The translations under genes were made by a program, and so were the position numbers. A stretch of 64,000 bases of DNA, taken from positions 383,814 through 447,813 of the forward strand of contig JACPKY010000002.1 in the NCBI GenBank assembly GCA_016186795.1, in the 5' to 3' direction. Positions 8,540 through 18,108 of the stretch are shown one piece after another. Positions within the stretch are counted from its first letter, which is position 1. Each line of letters begins with the position of its first letter. Under the pieces are notes generated by a model that made no database searches, was not told the origin of the DNA, and worked only from the letters and a program-made list of their open reading frames with translations. This DNA comes from Candidatus Gottesmanbacteria bacterium. GTDB lineage: Bacteria > Patescibacteria > Microgenomatia > 2-02-FULL-39-11.

Positions 8540-10105
8540 TTATTTCCCTTTACCTCTGTCAGTTACATAGGTAAGCAAAAAGGTGACCAATGAAATTATT
8601 GTAACCAACCAAAGGAAAATCGAGTATACACCTTTAAAAAACCATGGCTTGTACTGACTTACTTGTGTAAGGAAAATGGAAAAGGAAGAGATATCATAAT
8701 ATGTTTTTGCGATGGTGTATAAAGCATAGATATTTAAACAAATCATCAAGAGAGATAAAATAAAAATACTCCACGTATGAAGAGTACTATTGAAAGAAAA
8801 AAGTTGTCGCCATCCTATAAGAAGTATAACCATATAGATCGAAATCGTAGGAAATAGGTACCTTCCTTGCACTCCCAAAACGTATCCTCCGGTATACCAG
8901 GAAAACCAATCGTAGTAAAAAATACTTGCGATGTATACAAAAGCAACTCCCGCAAGAAAAAGGAGTGATTGGACTCTTCGGGAATACCACATCTTTCTTT
9001 TTACAAAGATAAAAAATGCAGGAATTAGTCCAACAACTGCCACAAAAACTATGCGATTTATAATTCTGTGAATAGAACGAGGGTATGTCACTCCTAACCA
9101 ATCATAAATGCCCCAAAACCAAGGCATTACCTCTCTTACGCTATGAGGTAGAGAATACTCCCATGTAAATTTCAATAAACTTGAAATATTATTTGTCTTC
9201 ATAAACTGATCAATAAGTCCTACTGATCCAAAATTTTTCTTGTATAACAAGATAAAGACCGCACAGATGATAAATGGAAGTATTATGACTCTTTTTGAAA
9301 AATCTTTTCGTCGTAAATCTCGAACGGCTACAAAGAAAAATAGAAGTACAACGAGAGGAAGTGTAATAATAAACTGAGGTTTCGAAAGGACACAAAAAAG
9401 AGAAGAAATAGAAAGAAATAACGCTCTATTCAGATTAATCCCTTTTAATACCATAAGTGTTCCCGCAATAAGAAAAACAATGAAAAGAAAATTTCCCAGC
9501 GCATCACTATTTACTCCAACATTGGCAAATATCATCATCGGCTGGAATCCTACGAGGGCAGCAATAGCGATACTTTCTTGGGTTTTTTGAAAAATACGCT
9601 TTGCAAGAGAGTAGGTGATATATATGGTACCCATAAAAAGGAATAAGGACCATATACGTGTTGTGACAACTCGAGTAAAAAGGTCAAAGTGGTAGAAAAA
9701 TTTATAAAAAAAACTTGCTGGAATATAGTACAGAGGAGGGTACCGGGTGGATTCGCGATGAACCAACTGTTTTCTTGTGTCCTCTTTTGATAAAGCTGCT
9801 AGGCTTGCCTCATACATACCATAGAACGAATCGGTATATTCAATCCGATATTCAGGATGGTGAGTAAAACGATTCTTTCCCAAATTATCCCGAAACGTAC
9901 CTAAGAGTATTTCTGACGTATAGACTTCTTGTGTAAGATCGTTTTCTTCATCAATTGGCATACGTCCATTTTCAGCAAAAAAAGCTACTTGTCCAAAATG
10001 TGCTTGTTCATCAGGAAAATGCCAGAGTGGCACCAGGGACACCCATACCAGTGCATTGAAAAATACTGCGAGGAAAAAACTTGTCATTATCCTTGGGCGA
10101 ACCAT
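8540..10105 (-). CDS. DUF2142-like multispanning membrane protein
   Basis: 521 residues with about 11-13 predicted helices. After the first helix comes the loop FPDEQAHFGQVAFF, the PPDE-x-AHF hallmark of DUF2142 proteins, followed by a long outer loop with RYPPLYYIPA, as in GT-C folds. DUF2142 proteins are thought to be polyprenyl-linked-sugar glycosyltransferases or related membrane enzymes of cell-wall glycans; none is defined well enough to name a substrate. An AAGG sequence 8-9 bases upstream supports the ATG at 10105; MTSFF six residues in is an alternative. It lies 4 bases after the methyltransferase gene and ends the 24254-8540 operon. Confidence 0.75.
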   Translation of the reverse strand: MVRPRIMTSFFLAVFFNALVWVSLVPLWHFPDEQAHFGQVAFFAENGRMPIDEENDLTQEVYTSEILLGTFRDNLGKNRFTHHPEYRIEYTDSFYGMYEASLAALSKEDTRKQLVHRESTRYPPLYYIPASFFYKFFYHFDLFTRVVTTRIWSLFLFMGTIYITYSLAKRIFQKTQESIAIAALVGFQPMMIFANVGVNSDALGNFLFIVFLIAGTLMVLKGINLNRALFLSISSLFCVLSKPQFIITLPLVVLLFFFVAVRDLRRKDFSKRVIILPFIICAVFILLYKKNFGSVGLIDQFMKTNNISSLLKFTWEYSLPHSVREVMPWFWGIYDWLGVTYPRSIHRIINRIVFVAVVGLIPAFFIFVKRKMWYSRRVQSLLFLAGVAFVYIASIFYYDWFSWYTGGYVLGVQGRYLFPTISIYMVILLIGWRQLFSFNSTLHTWSIFILSLLMICLNIYALYTIAKTYYDISSFSIFLTQVSQYKPWFFKGVYSIFLWLVTIISLVTFLLTYVTDRGKGK

Positions 10106-10109
10106 AGCA

Positions 10110-11213
10110 TTACCTTTTTTTTGTTCCTATTATCGAAACACCATGATCTTGGAAATTTGCAGGCGCTTCGATACCAGGAATTGCATAAGCATCGAATTTT
10201 TCATCACGAAACCATTTGATAACCTCCTGATACGTATGATGCCAATCAAATTTTATTGCAAATTGATCATAGATAATTAACCGATGTTCTCTCATATTAA
10301 GATTAAGATAGAACGAATCACCTCTGTTTAGAAAATTTCTGAAGTTATGAAATAAGCGCATGAGAAAAACCCAAACATAGGAAAATATATAGATACCTCC
10401 TGAACCAAAAGGAGTAAGAGCATACCGCAACATCCGATTTATGGTGTAAACAGTCCGATTATAGAGGCTTTTATTCTTAACATATAGCCAGATATAAAAC
10501 TTCCCGCTTTTCCTTACAAGCGGAGTTAATTTATTGAAGGATTTTTTAGTGGAAGAAGTATGGTGGAGTACACCGTTTGAGTAGATGATGTCAAATACAT
10601 TTTTCCTAAACGGAGGGTTCTCAACACTACCTTGGATAAAATGGATCCGCTCTCTCCCTTTCATTTTCTTTTTTTTGCAGAAGGAAGCACAAGTATCGAC
10701 ACCAGAAGTAATATCCATAGCAACAACTTGTCCTTCCGTTTTTAGAAAAGCAATTGATGTTACGCCATTACCACATCCAGCATCAAGCACCCATTTTCCC
10801 TTAAGGTTAGAAGACCCAATATGAAAAATCCGTTTTAAATCTTTTACTATTTGCTCTCCTTTCACACCCCACACAGATAATCCTTCAATTTGATACGAAT
10901 GAAGTTTACTCCAATGTCTCGAGAATGTTTCAATATTTACTGTCTCATATTCCTTTGTAGAAGGAAATGATAGGTTTTTGATAATCGTTTGAATCCGTTT
11001 TTGATATTTTTTTTCAAATTGAAGATTCCGATATCCGATGAGGAGTCTTGGAATGCCATTGATGATCGGATAGTAGTACTTTCTGGCCTTGGGAATAAGA
11101 ATTCCAGATATGACATCTTCCGATTTGCCTTGTCTTTTGGATTTGAATACATGAAGAATAAAAGGCTGATACGTTTTTGGATCAGAAATAATTGTGAGAA
11201 GAACTTTATACAT
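10110..11213 (-). CDS. SAM-dependent methyltransferase with degenerate Trm112-like N-terminus
   Basis: 367 residues. The first 70 resemble the small Trm112p fold (SGILIPKARKYYYPIINGIP) but lack its cysteines. A class I methyltransferase domain follows, with motif I WVLDAGCGNGVTS near 145-157, acidic motif II VVAMDI and the post-II sequence IIYSNGVLHHT. Cytoplasmic and likely O-methylating a sugar; acceptor unknown. TAATG overlap with the GT2 gene upstream. With the fucosyltransferases and a second methyltransferase nearby, methylation of a terminal fucose or chain end is a reasonable guess. Confidence 0.82.
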   Translation of the reverse strand: MYKVLLTIISDPKTYQPFILHVFKSKRQGKSEDVISGILIPKARKYYYPIINGIPRLLIGYRNLQFEKKYQKRIQTIIKNLSFPSTKEYETVNIETFSRHWSKLHSYQIEGLSVWGVKGEQIVKDLKRIFHIGSSNLKGKWVLDAGCGNGVTSIAFLKTEGQVVAMDITSGVDTCASFCKKKKMKGRERIHFIQGSVENPPFRKNVFDIIYSNGVLHHTSSTKKSFNKLTPLVRKSGKFYIWLYVKNKSLYNRTVYTINRMLRYALTPFGSGGIYIFSYVWVFLMRLFHNFRNFLNRGDSFYLNLNMREHRLIIYDQFAIKFDWHHTYQEVIKWFRDEKFDAYAIPGIEAPANFQDHGVSIIGTKKR

Positions 11214-12169
11214 TATGTTCTCCCTCTATGTTTCATAACAATTGGAATACCTAAAATTGAATAAAAAAATCCAGCAGAAAAAAAGAGGGGACCAACCCTT
11301 TCAACAATCCAACGCTGAATAAATGGATAGCGAAAGAGAGTGAGGGGGCAAAGGAGGAAAGAAATTATCGTGTAGAGGAGAACTTTTAAAATGAGGGTAA
11401 CTTTTTTGGAGAAAGGTGTGGCAGTATTTCTCGCAAAGTATGATTGACCAGACGCAAATAAGCGCTTGAGTCGATAGTGAATAGTCATTTTATAGGGGTG
11501 GATAAGATGGTAGACAATTGCCCCTGGTGTATAGTAAAGGGAAGGTGGTCTCGGACCATTTTCCCACATTCTCTCAAATAATTTTGTTTCTTCTCCAACT
11601 GCAATGATGTCTCCTTTCATATCAATAGACTCATCAAACCCTCCAAAAATGTGTATGGCGTCTTTTTTGAAAATCATGTTTGGGCCAGAAAATGCTTCAC
11701 CGCCTTTTAAAAATCGTGGAGTATCTCCTTTGATGTCAGCCTCATAGTTGTCATTAAACCAAGCAGGCTTTTTTGTCTGGTAGTAAGGCACAACTGGACC
11801 AGAAACAGCCTGGGGAGTCGGCTTCACATGGTCAAAGCAATACAAAGCATTTTTAAGCCAATTTTTGTCTGCCTTCGCATCATCATCAATAAAAGCAACA
11901 TAGAGGCTTTTGAGTTTTTTCACAATTACATTTCTGGAATTGGCAAGTCCAACATTCGTTTTCTTTTTGTAGTATTTAATAACTGGTATCCTTACTTTTT
12001 TTTGTAGCTTACCTATTGTAACTTGTGTATCATCAGTAGAACCATCGTCAATAACAACTATTTCAAAGAGAGAGGGTGAGATTGTCTGATGCAAAAGACC
12101 CTGAATTGTTTGCATGAGAAGCTCGGATCTATTATATGTACATACCACAACGGATAGAATTGGATTCAT
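11213..12169 (-). CDS. Glycosyltransferase family 2 (GT-A)
   Basis: 318 residues: SVVVCTYNRSELL at the N-terminus, IDDGSTDDT near 42-50, and the metal-binding FIDDDA near 102. The C-terminal 70 residues hold one or two hydrophobic helices, so it is probably anchored to the membrane's inner face. It resembles the GT2 at 32397-33353 in the second half (VSGPV.P, the FDESIDMKGD / FDPALGMKGN segment and an IGEE/VGEE triad), so the two are paralogues. Each also has a SurC-like GT-B gene a short distance upstream. Donor unknown. Confidence 0.86.
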   Translation of the reverse strand: MNPILSVVVCTYNRSELLMQTIQGLLHQTISPSLFEIVVIDDGSTDDTQVTIGKLQKKVRIPVIKYYKKKTNVGLANSRNVIVKKLKSLYVAFIDDDAKADKNWLKNALYCFDHVKPTPQAVSGPVVPYYQTKKPAWFNDNYEADIKGDTPRFLKGGEAFSGPNMIFKKDAIHIFGGFDESIDMKGDIIAVGEETKLFERMWENGPRPPSLYYTPGAIVYHLIHPYKMTIHYRLKRLFASGQSYFARNTATPFSKKVTLILKVLLYTIISFLLCPLTLFRYPFIQRWIVERVGPLFFSAGFFYSILGIPIVMKHRGRT

Positions 12170-12172
12170 AAC

Positions 12173-13117
12173 TCATGGAACAAATGTTTTTATACCTCTT
12201 TTCAGTTTTCCTATTAATTGATTTTGCAAATTATATCCTTTCTGCAAACTGATCGTTCTCTTTTCTTTGGAAATGTTCCTATTTTCCCACTGGTGTATTT
12301 TTGTCGTCATGTAGGGAAAGAATTGATATTTTTCTAAAATAAGATTTCTTGCGTTTGCAACGTACTTCAAATTTTTTTTCCATATATCACTTTTTATGAT
12401 CTTATTGAGTTTCTCAATACAGTCTTTGTCATTAATATCTATGGAAACAAACGATTCTTTTGGGAAAAAATCAGTGATATTCGTACAACCAAAGTATATA
12501 GGCATAGTAAAAGCAAGATAAGCATCAGAAAGCTTTTCACTCCAATAATAGGGACCGCTATAGTTTTCTACAACAAGTGTATACCGGTAAGGGGCAAGTC
12601 CCTCCCATTTATCCGCAATCTCTTTAAACCCAAACCCATATAAATCAAAATGTACCCTTCCTTTTATTTTTTCCAAGAATCTCATTCGATCTCTGTGTCC
12701 TTGGAAACTCATCTTTTTACTCGTTATAAAAGAAACATTCCGAGTTTTTGAAGGCATCTTCATTTTTTTTAGCGCATCGTAATCCCGATCTATAAGCCAA
12801 GGAGTCGCTGGCTGACTCAAAATAAATTTCTCTCCGTGGAGCGATGTATCTTGGGTAAAAATTCTGTGATAATTCTTATCAAAAGAAAGAGCGTATTTGA
12901 AAAATTCATTCGGTGGTTCCTGAACTAAACACCAAACATTTTTAGGGTAGCTTCGGACTTTTACACTTTCCTTGGGATAATTTAAGACCAAAACATAGTC
13001 GTATTCTTCAATTGGATCAAGGGTAAACCTTACATCATCCCAAATTCCCAGCGACTTTGGAGTTTGACGCAGGATATTGGGATCTTCCCAGTTTTTAATT
13101 ATGCGTACATATTTCAT
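12173..13117 (-). CDS. GT10-family fucosyltransferase (alpha-1,3/4-type)
   Basis: 314 residues. Region 177-210 reads YRYTLVVENYSG, YYWSEKLSDAYLA, then PIYFG, followed by DFFPKESFV. This is the donor-binding signature of GT10 alpha-1,3-fucosyltransferases (FENS...EK...DA...G..PIYWG...FIP), which transfer L-fucose from GDP-fucose, commonly to GlcNAc. The C-terminus has several basic residues, as in bacterial members that bind membranes. It is coupled by ATGA to a methyltransferase gene, which in turn overlaps the GT11 fucosyltransferase gene. A fucosylated product fits the GDP-fucose-synthase-like gene at 57008-57955. Confidence 0.87.
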   Translation of the reverse strand: MKYVRIIKNWEDPNILRQTPKSLGIWDDVRFTLDPIEEYDYVLVLNYPKESVKVRSYPKNVWCLVQEPPNEFFKYALSFDKNYHRIFTQDTSLHGEKFILSQPATPWLIDRDYDALKKMKMPSKTRNVSFITSKKMSFQGHRDRMRFLEKIKGRVHFDLYGFGFKEIADKWEGLAPYRYTLVVENYSGPYYWSEKLSDAYLAFTMPIYFGCTNITDFFPKESFVSIDINDKDCIEKLNKIIKSDIWKKNLKYVANARNLILEKYQFFPYMTTKIHQWENRNISKEKRTISLQKGYNLQNQLIGKLKRGIKTFVP

Positions 13118-14022
13118 ACTTTTCGAAGAAAGAGCATAATACCACCTTGTGGATCGGGATTTCGAAGGGATTGTGGGATATTTCTATAAAAGCCGGGAAT
13201 ATTTTTCACAGCCTTTTTCCCTTCAACATCTTTTCTGGTAGCTCGTTTTCCAAGTAAACTATAGTTAGCTTTTACAATTTTGAATTTTTTTGTTATGAGA
13301 GACACTCTCCCCTGATCGTAAATACGATGAATATTGTAGACAACCGTTGGATAGCCATAGGGTATAGTAACGATAGCATGCCCGTTTTTTTTAAGAATTC
13401 TGTGAATTTCATCCATTGTCTTTATATCACCGTTTGTATCCTGAGGGTCACCGTATCTACCAAGTCCTACATGTTCTAGTGTAGAAATTATAGTAACAAT
13501 ATCAACAGAATTTGAGGGAAGATTTGTATCCTGACAATTACCGAAGATATATTCAATACCAAATCTTGATCTGAAAGGAAAATGAAGGACATCAATTGAG
13601 AGAAGCCTCTCATATGGAAGTTTTAAAAGGAAAGGTAAAATGGTAGACATACTTCCCCCTCCTCCCAAGTCAACAATTGTCTTTTTCTTTACAGTTCTAT
13701 TTATCAAACAATCCGCTTGGAAGATATACTCGAATTTGCGCAAATGGTCACCGGCATAGGCGTCCCTCAAATACTTTTTTACACCTTGGTACGTATGTTC
13801 CCCATATTTTTCCCTTATCTCATCTTGAAGCTTTTCTATAAACGTATCTCTTCTCCAAAGGACATATGAAGCAGCCACCTTTTTAACCAAAGGTGGTATA
13901 TATTTTCCAATAGAGAGCTTGTCAGCAAACGACCGCTCATCAATAAGAAAATAAATCAGTTCTGCACGTTTTTTAGGACTAAATTTATATAAAAAATCTG
14001 TTGGCTTTATAGTCTTACCCAT
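13114..14022 (-). CDS. SAM methyltransferase-like protein, DUF268-type features
   Basis: 302 residues. SAM motif I TIVDLGGGGSMS near 116-127, then IDVLHFPFRSR, and a segment STLEHVGLGRYGDPQD followed by NIHRIYDQGR. This EHxGLGRYGDP / HRIY pair is characteristic of DUF268-like sugar or glycolipid methyltransferases. It sits exactly between the GT11 and GT10 fucosyltransferase genes, overlapping both, so methylation of fucose or its acceptor is suggested by context only. No transmembrane segment. Confidence 0.78.
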   Translation of the reverse strand: MGKTIKPTDFLYKFSPKKRAELIYFLIDERSFADKLSIGKYIPPLVKKVAASYVLWRRDTFIEKLQDEIREKYGEHTYQGVKKYLRDAYAGDHLRKFEYIFQADCLINRTVKKKTIVDLGGGGSMSTILPFLLKLPYERLLSIDVLHFPFRSRFGIEYIFGNCQDTNLPSNSVDIVTIISTLEHVGLGRYGDPQDTNGDIKTMDEIHRILKKNGHAIVTIPYGYPTVVYNIHRIYDQGRVSLITKKFKIVKANYSLLGKRATRKDVEGKKAVKNIPGFYRNIPQSLRNPDPQGGIMLFLRKV

Positions 14023-14876
14023 GTTGGAGGAAGGATGTCCTTGCTATTAAGAGTTGGCGTACGAAACCACTTCTCTGGCCCAATAACTATTTTTCCCTGT
14101 GAGAGCCATGCAGCCCACCAACTGAATGTACTATTGGCAATTATATGATATTTGCACGCACTCATCAGTCGGAAATCCTCATACTCATCAATAGCATCGT
14201 TAAAATCAATGTATGTAAATACACCTTTAGGTTTGAAGTATTTTTTTACCCAATCGATACTATCAGAAAAAATATAGAAATGGGGATTCTTTACTTTCCT
14301 TTTTATAAATTCGACTGCTTTATAATAATAATCTAGAGATAACACCCCATGAATTATATTTGCTTTTACATGCTCCATGTAATCACCTCGACGAAAATGG
14401 ATCGATACTGCGTGACTTTTTGGAATTTTCTTCAGAACTAGTCGATTCTTGTAAGAAGGGGGGGATTTAGGAGTGAATTCTTTGAGAAGGACTGGTCGAA
14501 TTTCTTGGAAATACTTTTCGCTTTGCCAGAAACCTGATAGATAGCTATTGTCCGAAACCGTCAGAATTCTTTTATCAAAAGTGAATGCCTTTTCATAAAA
14601 AATATTGGGAAACATAGTTTCAAAAAAAATTTTAACTTTGCGAAGAAATATACGCGGCACATAATATCCCCAGCCTAAGATAAACCTTAGGTCATCCTTT
14701 GAGGCAAAATCTTCTACAATATTAAATTTATGAAGTCTGTATGGATATAAATGTTGCTTTTTAAATTCGGTTAAATCTATTTTGAGCTGTGTATTACAGA
14801 CTATAGCTAGTTTCTTTCCAAGAGCATACTGAAACATCTGATTGCCCAACCCACCCATTAATTCAGTGATAATCAT
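14007..14876 (-). CDS. GT11-family alpha-1,2-fucosyltransferase
   Basis: 289 residues with the complete GT11 signature: GGLGNQMFQYA at 8-18, HFRRGDY at 160-166 (the HxRRxD GDP-fucose motif I), SGFWQSEKYF near 114-123 and NSTFSWWAAWL at 248-258. These inverting enzymes transfer L-fucose from GDP-fucose to galactose or a similar acceptor. Length matches bacterial WbsJ/FutC-like enzymes. Soluble or peripheral. It overlaps the methyltransferase gene by 16 bases and starts 5 bases after the SurC-like gene ends. Confidence 0.93.
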   Translation of the reverse strand: MIITELMGGLGNQMFQYALGKKLAIVCNTQLKIDLTEFKKQHLYPYRLHKFNIVEDFASKDDLRFILGWGYYVPRIFLRKVKIFFETMFPNIFYEKAFTFDKRILTVSDNSYLSGFWQSEKYFQEIRPVLLKEFTPKSPPSYKNRLVLKKIPKSHAVSIHFRRGDYMEHVKANIIHGVLSLDYYYKAVEFIKRKVKNPHFYIFSDSIDWVKKYFKPKGVFTYIDFNDAIDEYEDFRLMSACKYHIIANSTFSWWAAWLSQGKIVIGPEKWFRTPTLNSKDILPPTWVRL

Positions 14877-14881
14877 ATAAT

Positions 14882-16183
14882 TTAGTAAGAAAGTAAACTT
14901 TTATACTTTGCCAATCTCTTTTCTATTATCTCCATACTTGTATCCTTATCATCTCTTTCTACAAAAAGACTTAAATTTAACATAGTAATAATCTTTATCA
15001 CACTAGCTTTGAACTTATATTTTAGGCCTTTATATTTTTGATTGCGTAAATATGCCTCAATGATTTCTTTTGTGCCTGTCTTTTCTTGAGAGTTTTGTTT
15101 GGCAGTTGCTAAAAATTTCGCTAATCCTTTTATAGGGTCCCCCTTTTTGAGAAAATGATTCACAGCCCAATTTCGAAGCTGAATATACGTATTTTTATTT
15201 GATTTCAACATTCGTAAAAGTTCTTCTTTCGTTTTCGCTTTTGGCACGTATCCGTACCACTCTCCTATTAGATCTTTCGGTAGCGGAAACGGCTCTAGCA
15301 TAAGTATTGGTTTTTTTGCAATTGCTGCTTCAATGAGACTCGTAGAGAAGGAAGAAACGACAATATCGCTTGCAAGTATCCAATCTCGAACGGTGTAGTC
15401 TTTGAGAATGTGTATTCTTTTTCCAAGTTCTGGCTCGAATTTTTGTACGGTTTCTAAAAACGTAGTATAGGAAGTGGCCGGTCGTGGCCGGATAATAATT
15501 TCTACATTGTCACTTTTTTTTAGAAATCGTAACCAATGGAGCACCTCGATAAGCGATTTACCGCAATAATCTCTCATTTGATAGACAGCTTTCCTGTCTT
15601 GGCCATTTTTTATTATCTCTTCAATCAAATGGTCAGAGTAAAAGTACCAAGAATAATTCTCTGGGAAAAATATCCATTTTTTCCGTTGGTCTATATCAAA
15701 TTTTTTCCCTAAGATTTCTCTTGACGCGAATACTTTCCTGTATGGAGGGAAATAAAGGTAGTAAGCTGGTTGACCATTCACGAATATGTGGCTCTCTGGG
15801 ACTCCTCTATCCTGTAAGAATATCGCCCGCTGTTTACTCCACGCATGATGGAGAACGCATTTCTTCGCAAAAGAGTCTCGAGGTGCTTTATATTCAATGT
15901 TTGCTCTATAAAATACTTGTTCCCAGGAAAGATTTACAAATGTTGCATCGTTCCAAGATGAAAGGTAATGTTTGAGTCCAGAATCATGTATGGAGTAACA
16001 ATACGGTAAAAGAACAATTGTGGGATGAAATTGTTGAGTAAAAGAGGTAGGACGGGGATGGAAAAAGGGGAGAATCTTTACCTTCTTTTGATATTTTGAT
16101 TCCAAAAGTGCTGTGGTTGCACAAGCTACGTCAAGTTCTCTCGCAAAGTGTTCAATAAACCAGACAATATCTAATTTCTCCAT
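14882..16183 (-). CDS. SurC-like GT-B surface-carbohydrate protein (paralogue 1)
   Basis: 433 residues, probably GT-B fold. Visible landmarks: FIEHFARELDVA near the N-terminus, HHAW around 117, FPENYSW around 175, RPRPAT around 243, and DWILASDIVVSSFSTSLIE around 278, followed by KPILMLEP. The paralogue at 33359-34627 keeps all of these in the same order. Proteins of this type occur in surface-glycan loci and look like nucleotide-sugar or ulosonate transferases; no characterised member is recognised well enough to name a reaction. The start overlaps the 3' end of the transketolase gene by 13 bases. Confidence 0.7.
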   Translation of the reverse strand: MEKLDIVWFIEHFARELDVACATTALLESKYQKKVKILPFFHPRPTSFTQQFHPTIVLLPYCYSIHDSGLKHYLSSWNDATFVNLSWEQVFYRANIEYKAPRDSFAKKCVLHHAWSKQRAIFLQDRGVPESHIFVNGQPAYYLYFPPYRKVFASREILGKKFDIDQRKKWIFFPENYSWYFYSDHLIEEIIKNGQDRKAVYQMRDYCGKSLIEVLHWLRFLKKSDNVEIIIRPRPATSYTTFLETVQKFEPELGKRIHILKDYTVRDWILASDIVVSSFSTSLIEAAIAKKPILMLEPFPLPKDLIGEWYGYVPKAKTKEELLRMLKSNKNTYIQLRNWAVNHFLKKGDPIKGLAKFLATAKQNSQEKTGTKEIIEAYLRNQKYKGLKYKFKASVIKIITMLNLSLFVERDDKDTSMEIIEKRLAKYKSLLSY

Positions 16184-18108
16184 AGTCGATGTATTGTCTG
16201 CTGGATGGTATTGCTATCAAGGCCTAAATACTTTAATACCTCTTCTCTAAATCCGGTTTGTGGAAAATCTCTCAAAGCAATATGCTCAACACGAGGAAAC
16301 TGTATGCCATGAATAGTAAGATAGGCAAGTAAACTCTCTCCAAATCCTCCTTTTTTATAGTGATCTTCAACAATGAGAAGCGGAATGCCACGTTTTGAAG
16401 CATCAAGCAACTGCTTTCTATCAAATTCTATCAACCACGGCTGATTCCAAACTTCAACAGATATTCCATCTCTTTCCAGATTGATAGCAGCAACTATCGA
16501 TTCGGCGATAACAACCGGACCGATTCCAATAACAAGAATATTTTTCCCTTCTCGTAAAATATGAGCTTTTCCCTTTTCCAGATTTTTGGAAGGTGTATTT
16601 AATTCTACTTTTCCAGAAGCCATAGACAGCCGCACATACAAAATGTTTCCCAGCTCATTATTGAAATAACGTCCGAGAACGTTCTCTACATCTTTCGGTG
16701 TTATTGGTTGATACATGGTAACACCTGGAATATTTTTTATACAGGCAATATCACGAAATGCCTGATGTGATTTTCCGGGTGTTGCCGGAATTACCCCGGA
16801 CATATTTCCGACAATAATCGCCTTTCCACCCTCAGTTGCAAGATTATAAAGTTGCTCATTCGCTCGTGAAGTGAGAAACGCAGCATAGGTAGAAACAATC
16901 GGTATTGTCCCTGATCTTGAAAACGCAGCTGCTGTTGAAACCATGTGCTGCTCCATAATCCCCATCTCAAAAAACCGTGTGTGATTTCTTTTATGGAATT
17001 CTACAAACCCTGAGTCTTCCTCAAGGTCTCCATCGAGCGTTACAAATTGATACTTTTTTGCAAAGTCTAAAAGAGCATCTGAAAATCCTGTAATAAGACT
17101 TGAACCACGCACATCTTTTTGCATTGGCTCTTTCGGAATATCCTTAAGTGATAAACTTAAATCAATGACGAAGCCAAAACTACTCATTAAATCCTTCACT
17201 CTTTTATAAATTTCTCTTAATGCCTGGTCTAACTGTTTCCTGTCAGGAGCTTTGTTGTGCCATATATATCGATCTATTTTGCTTTTTAAAACATTAGGAT
17301 GCTCCATGTAAGAAACACCTTGACCTTTCACGGTGCGCATATAGAGTAATTTCGGTTTCTTTGACTTTGCAAGTTTCATGAATCCATCATGGATATTTTT
17401 AATCTTTTTACCGTTTTTTTCTACGACAGTAAAACCAAGGGACGACAGTGTATGTACTATATCGTTATACTTAAGAATATTTTGAGTGAACTGGTCCGTC
17501 TGAACGCTATTATCATCAATAATGATGTAGAGGTTATCTACTTTGAAACTTACTGCCGAAAGAAGCGATTCCCACAATTGACCCTCTTGAAGTTCTCCAT
17601 CTCCAACAATCACGATGACGCTTCCTTTATACCCCATACGCTTTTTAAAAAGTGCGAAACCAACAGCTTTTGAAATTCCCATAGCAAGGGATCCCGTGTT
17701 TGCTTCAATTCCAGGAGTTTCAATATCACAATGTCCGGAAAGACCATGAAGACGGCGCAACCGGTTAAGATTTTCGATTGGAAAGTAGCCTTTTGCAGAA
17801 AGTGTAGCATAAAGAGATGGGACGGCGTGACCTTTGGAAAGGATAAAAATATCTCTGTCTTTGGAGGAACTCTCTTTGGGGGAAAAGGAAAATGATCGAA
17901 AATATATTTCTGTAAGGAGTTCAATGATGCTAAGGGAAGCTCCCAGATGTCCAGTCCCTGCCCTTGCTACACTAAGTAGTGTATTGTATCGGATCAAATC
18001 TGCGATGGCACTCAAAATCTTTGCTTTTCCTTTTCCTCCCTGAGATTTTTTTTCAAGAAAGAGAAAACTTTCTTGGGAAATAAAACCTAGATTATTTAAT
18101 AGATTCAT
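16171..18108 (-). CDS. tkt: Transketolase, full-length (N and C halves fused)
   Basis: 645 residues from the ATG at 18108; the frame runs two codons further to a TTG. N-terminal ThDP domain: GHLGAS near 56, SKGHAVPSLY, and an intact GDGELQEGQLWE...DDN cofactor loop. Pyrimidine/C-terminal part: GIMEQHMVSTAAAF with the conserved Glu, then NMSGVIPATPGKSHQA. Transfers two-carbon units between sugar phosphates. It overlaps the NeuA-like gene by 17 bases, so it is co-translated with a nonulosonate pathway. It may supply pentose/tetrose precursors or carry out a dedicated ketol transfer. The separate split transketolase at the left edge makes this the second such enzyme in the locus. Confidence 0.92.
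   Translation of the reverse strand: MNLLNNLGFISQESFLFLEKKSQGGKGKAKILSAIADLIRYNTLLSVARAGTGHLGASLSIIELLTEIYFRSFSFSPKESSSKDRDIFILSKGHAVPSLYATLSAKGYFPIENLNRLRRLHGLSGHCDIETPGIEANTGSLAMGISKAVGFALFKKRMGYKGSVIVIVGDGELQEGQLWESLLSAVSFKVDNLYIIIDDNSVQTDQFTQNILKYNDIVHTLSSLGFTVVEKNGKKIKNIHDGFMKLAKSKKPKLLYMRTVKGQGVSYMEHPNVLKSKIDRYIWHNKAPDRKQLDQALREIYKRVKDLMSSFGFVIDLSLSLKDIPKEPMQKDVRGSSLITGFSDALLDFAKKYQFVTLDGDLEEDSGFVEFHKRNHTRFFEMGIMEQHMVSTAAAFSRSGTIPIVSTYAAFLTSRANEQLYNLATEGGKAIIVGNMSGVIPATPGKSHQAFRDIACIKNIPGVTMYQPITPKDVENVLGRYFNNELGNILYVRLSMASGKVELNTPSKNLEKGKAHILREGKNILVIGIGPVVIAESIVAAINLERDGISVEVWNQPWLIEFDRKQLLDASKRGIPLLIVEDHYKKGGFGESLLAYLTIHGIQFPRVEHIALRDFPQTGFREEVLKYLGLDSNTIQQTIHRLWRN

Noticed and set aside
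8517..8540. A6-GTGG-T6 inverted repeat after the DUF2142 gene as a terminator
   Set aside because: Only A-T pairs in the stem, so unlikely to stop transcription; left as unscored sequence.
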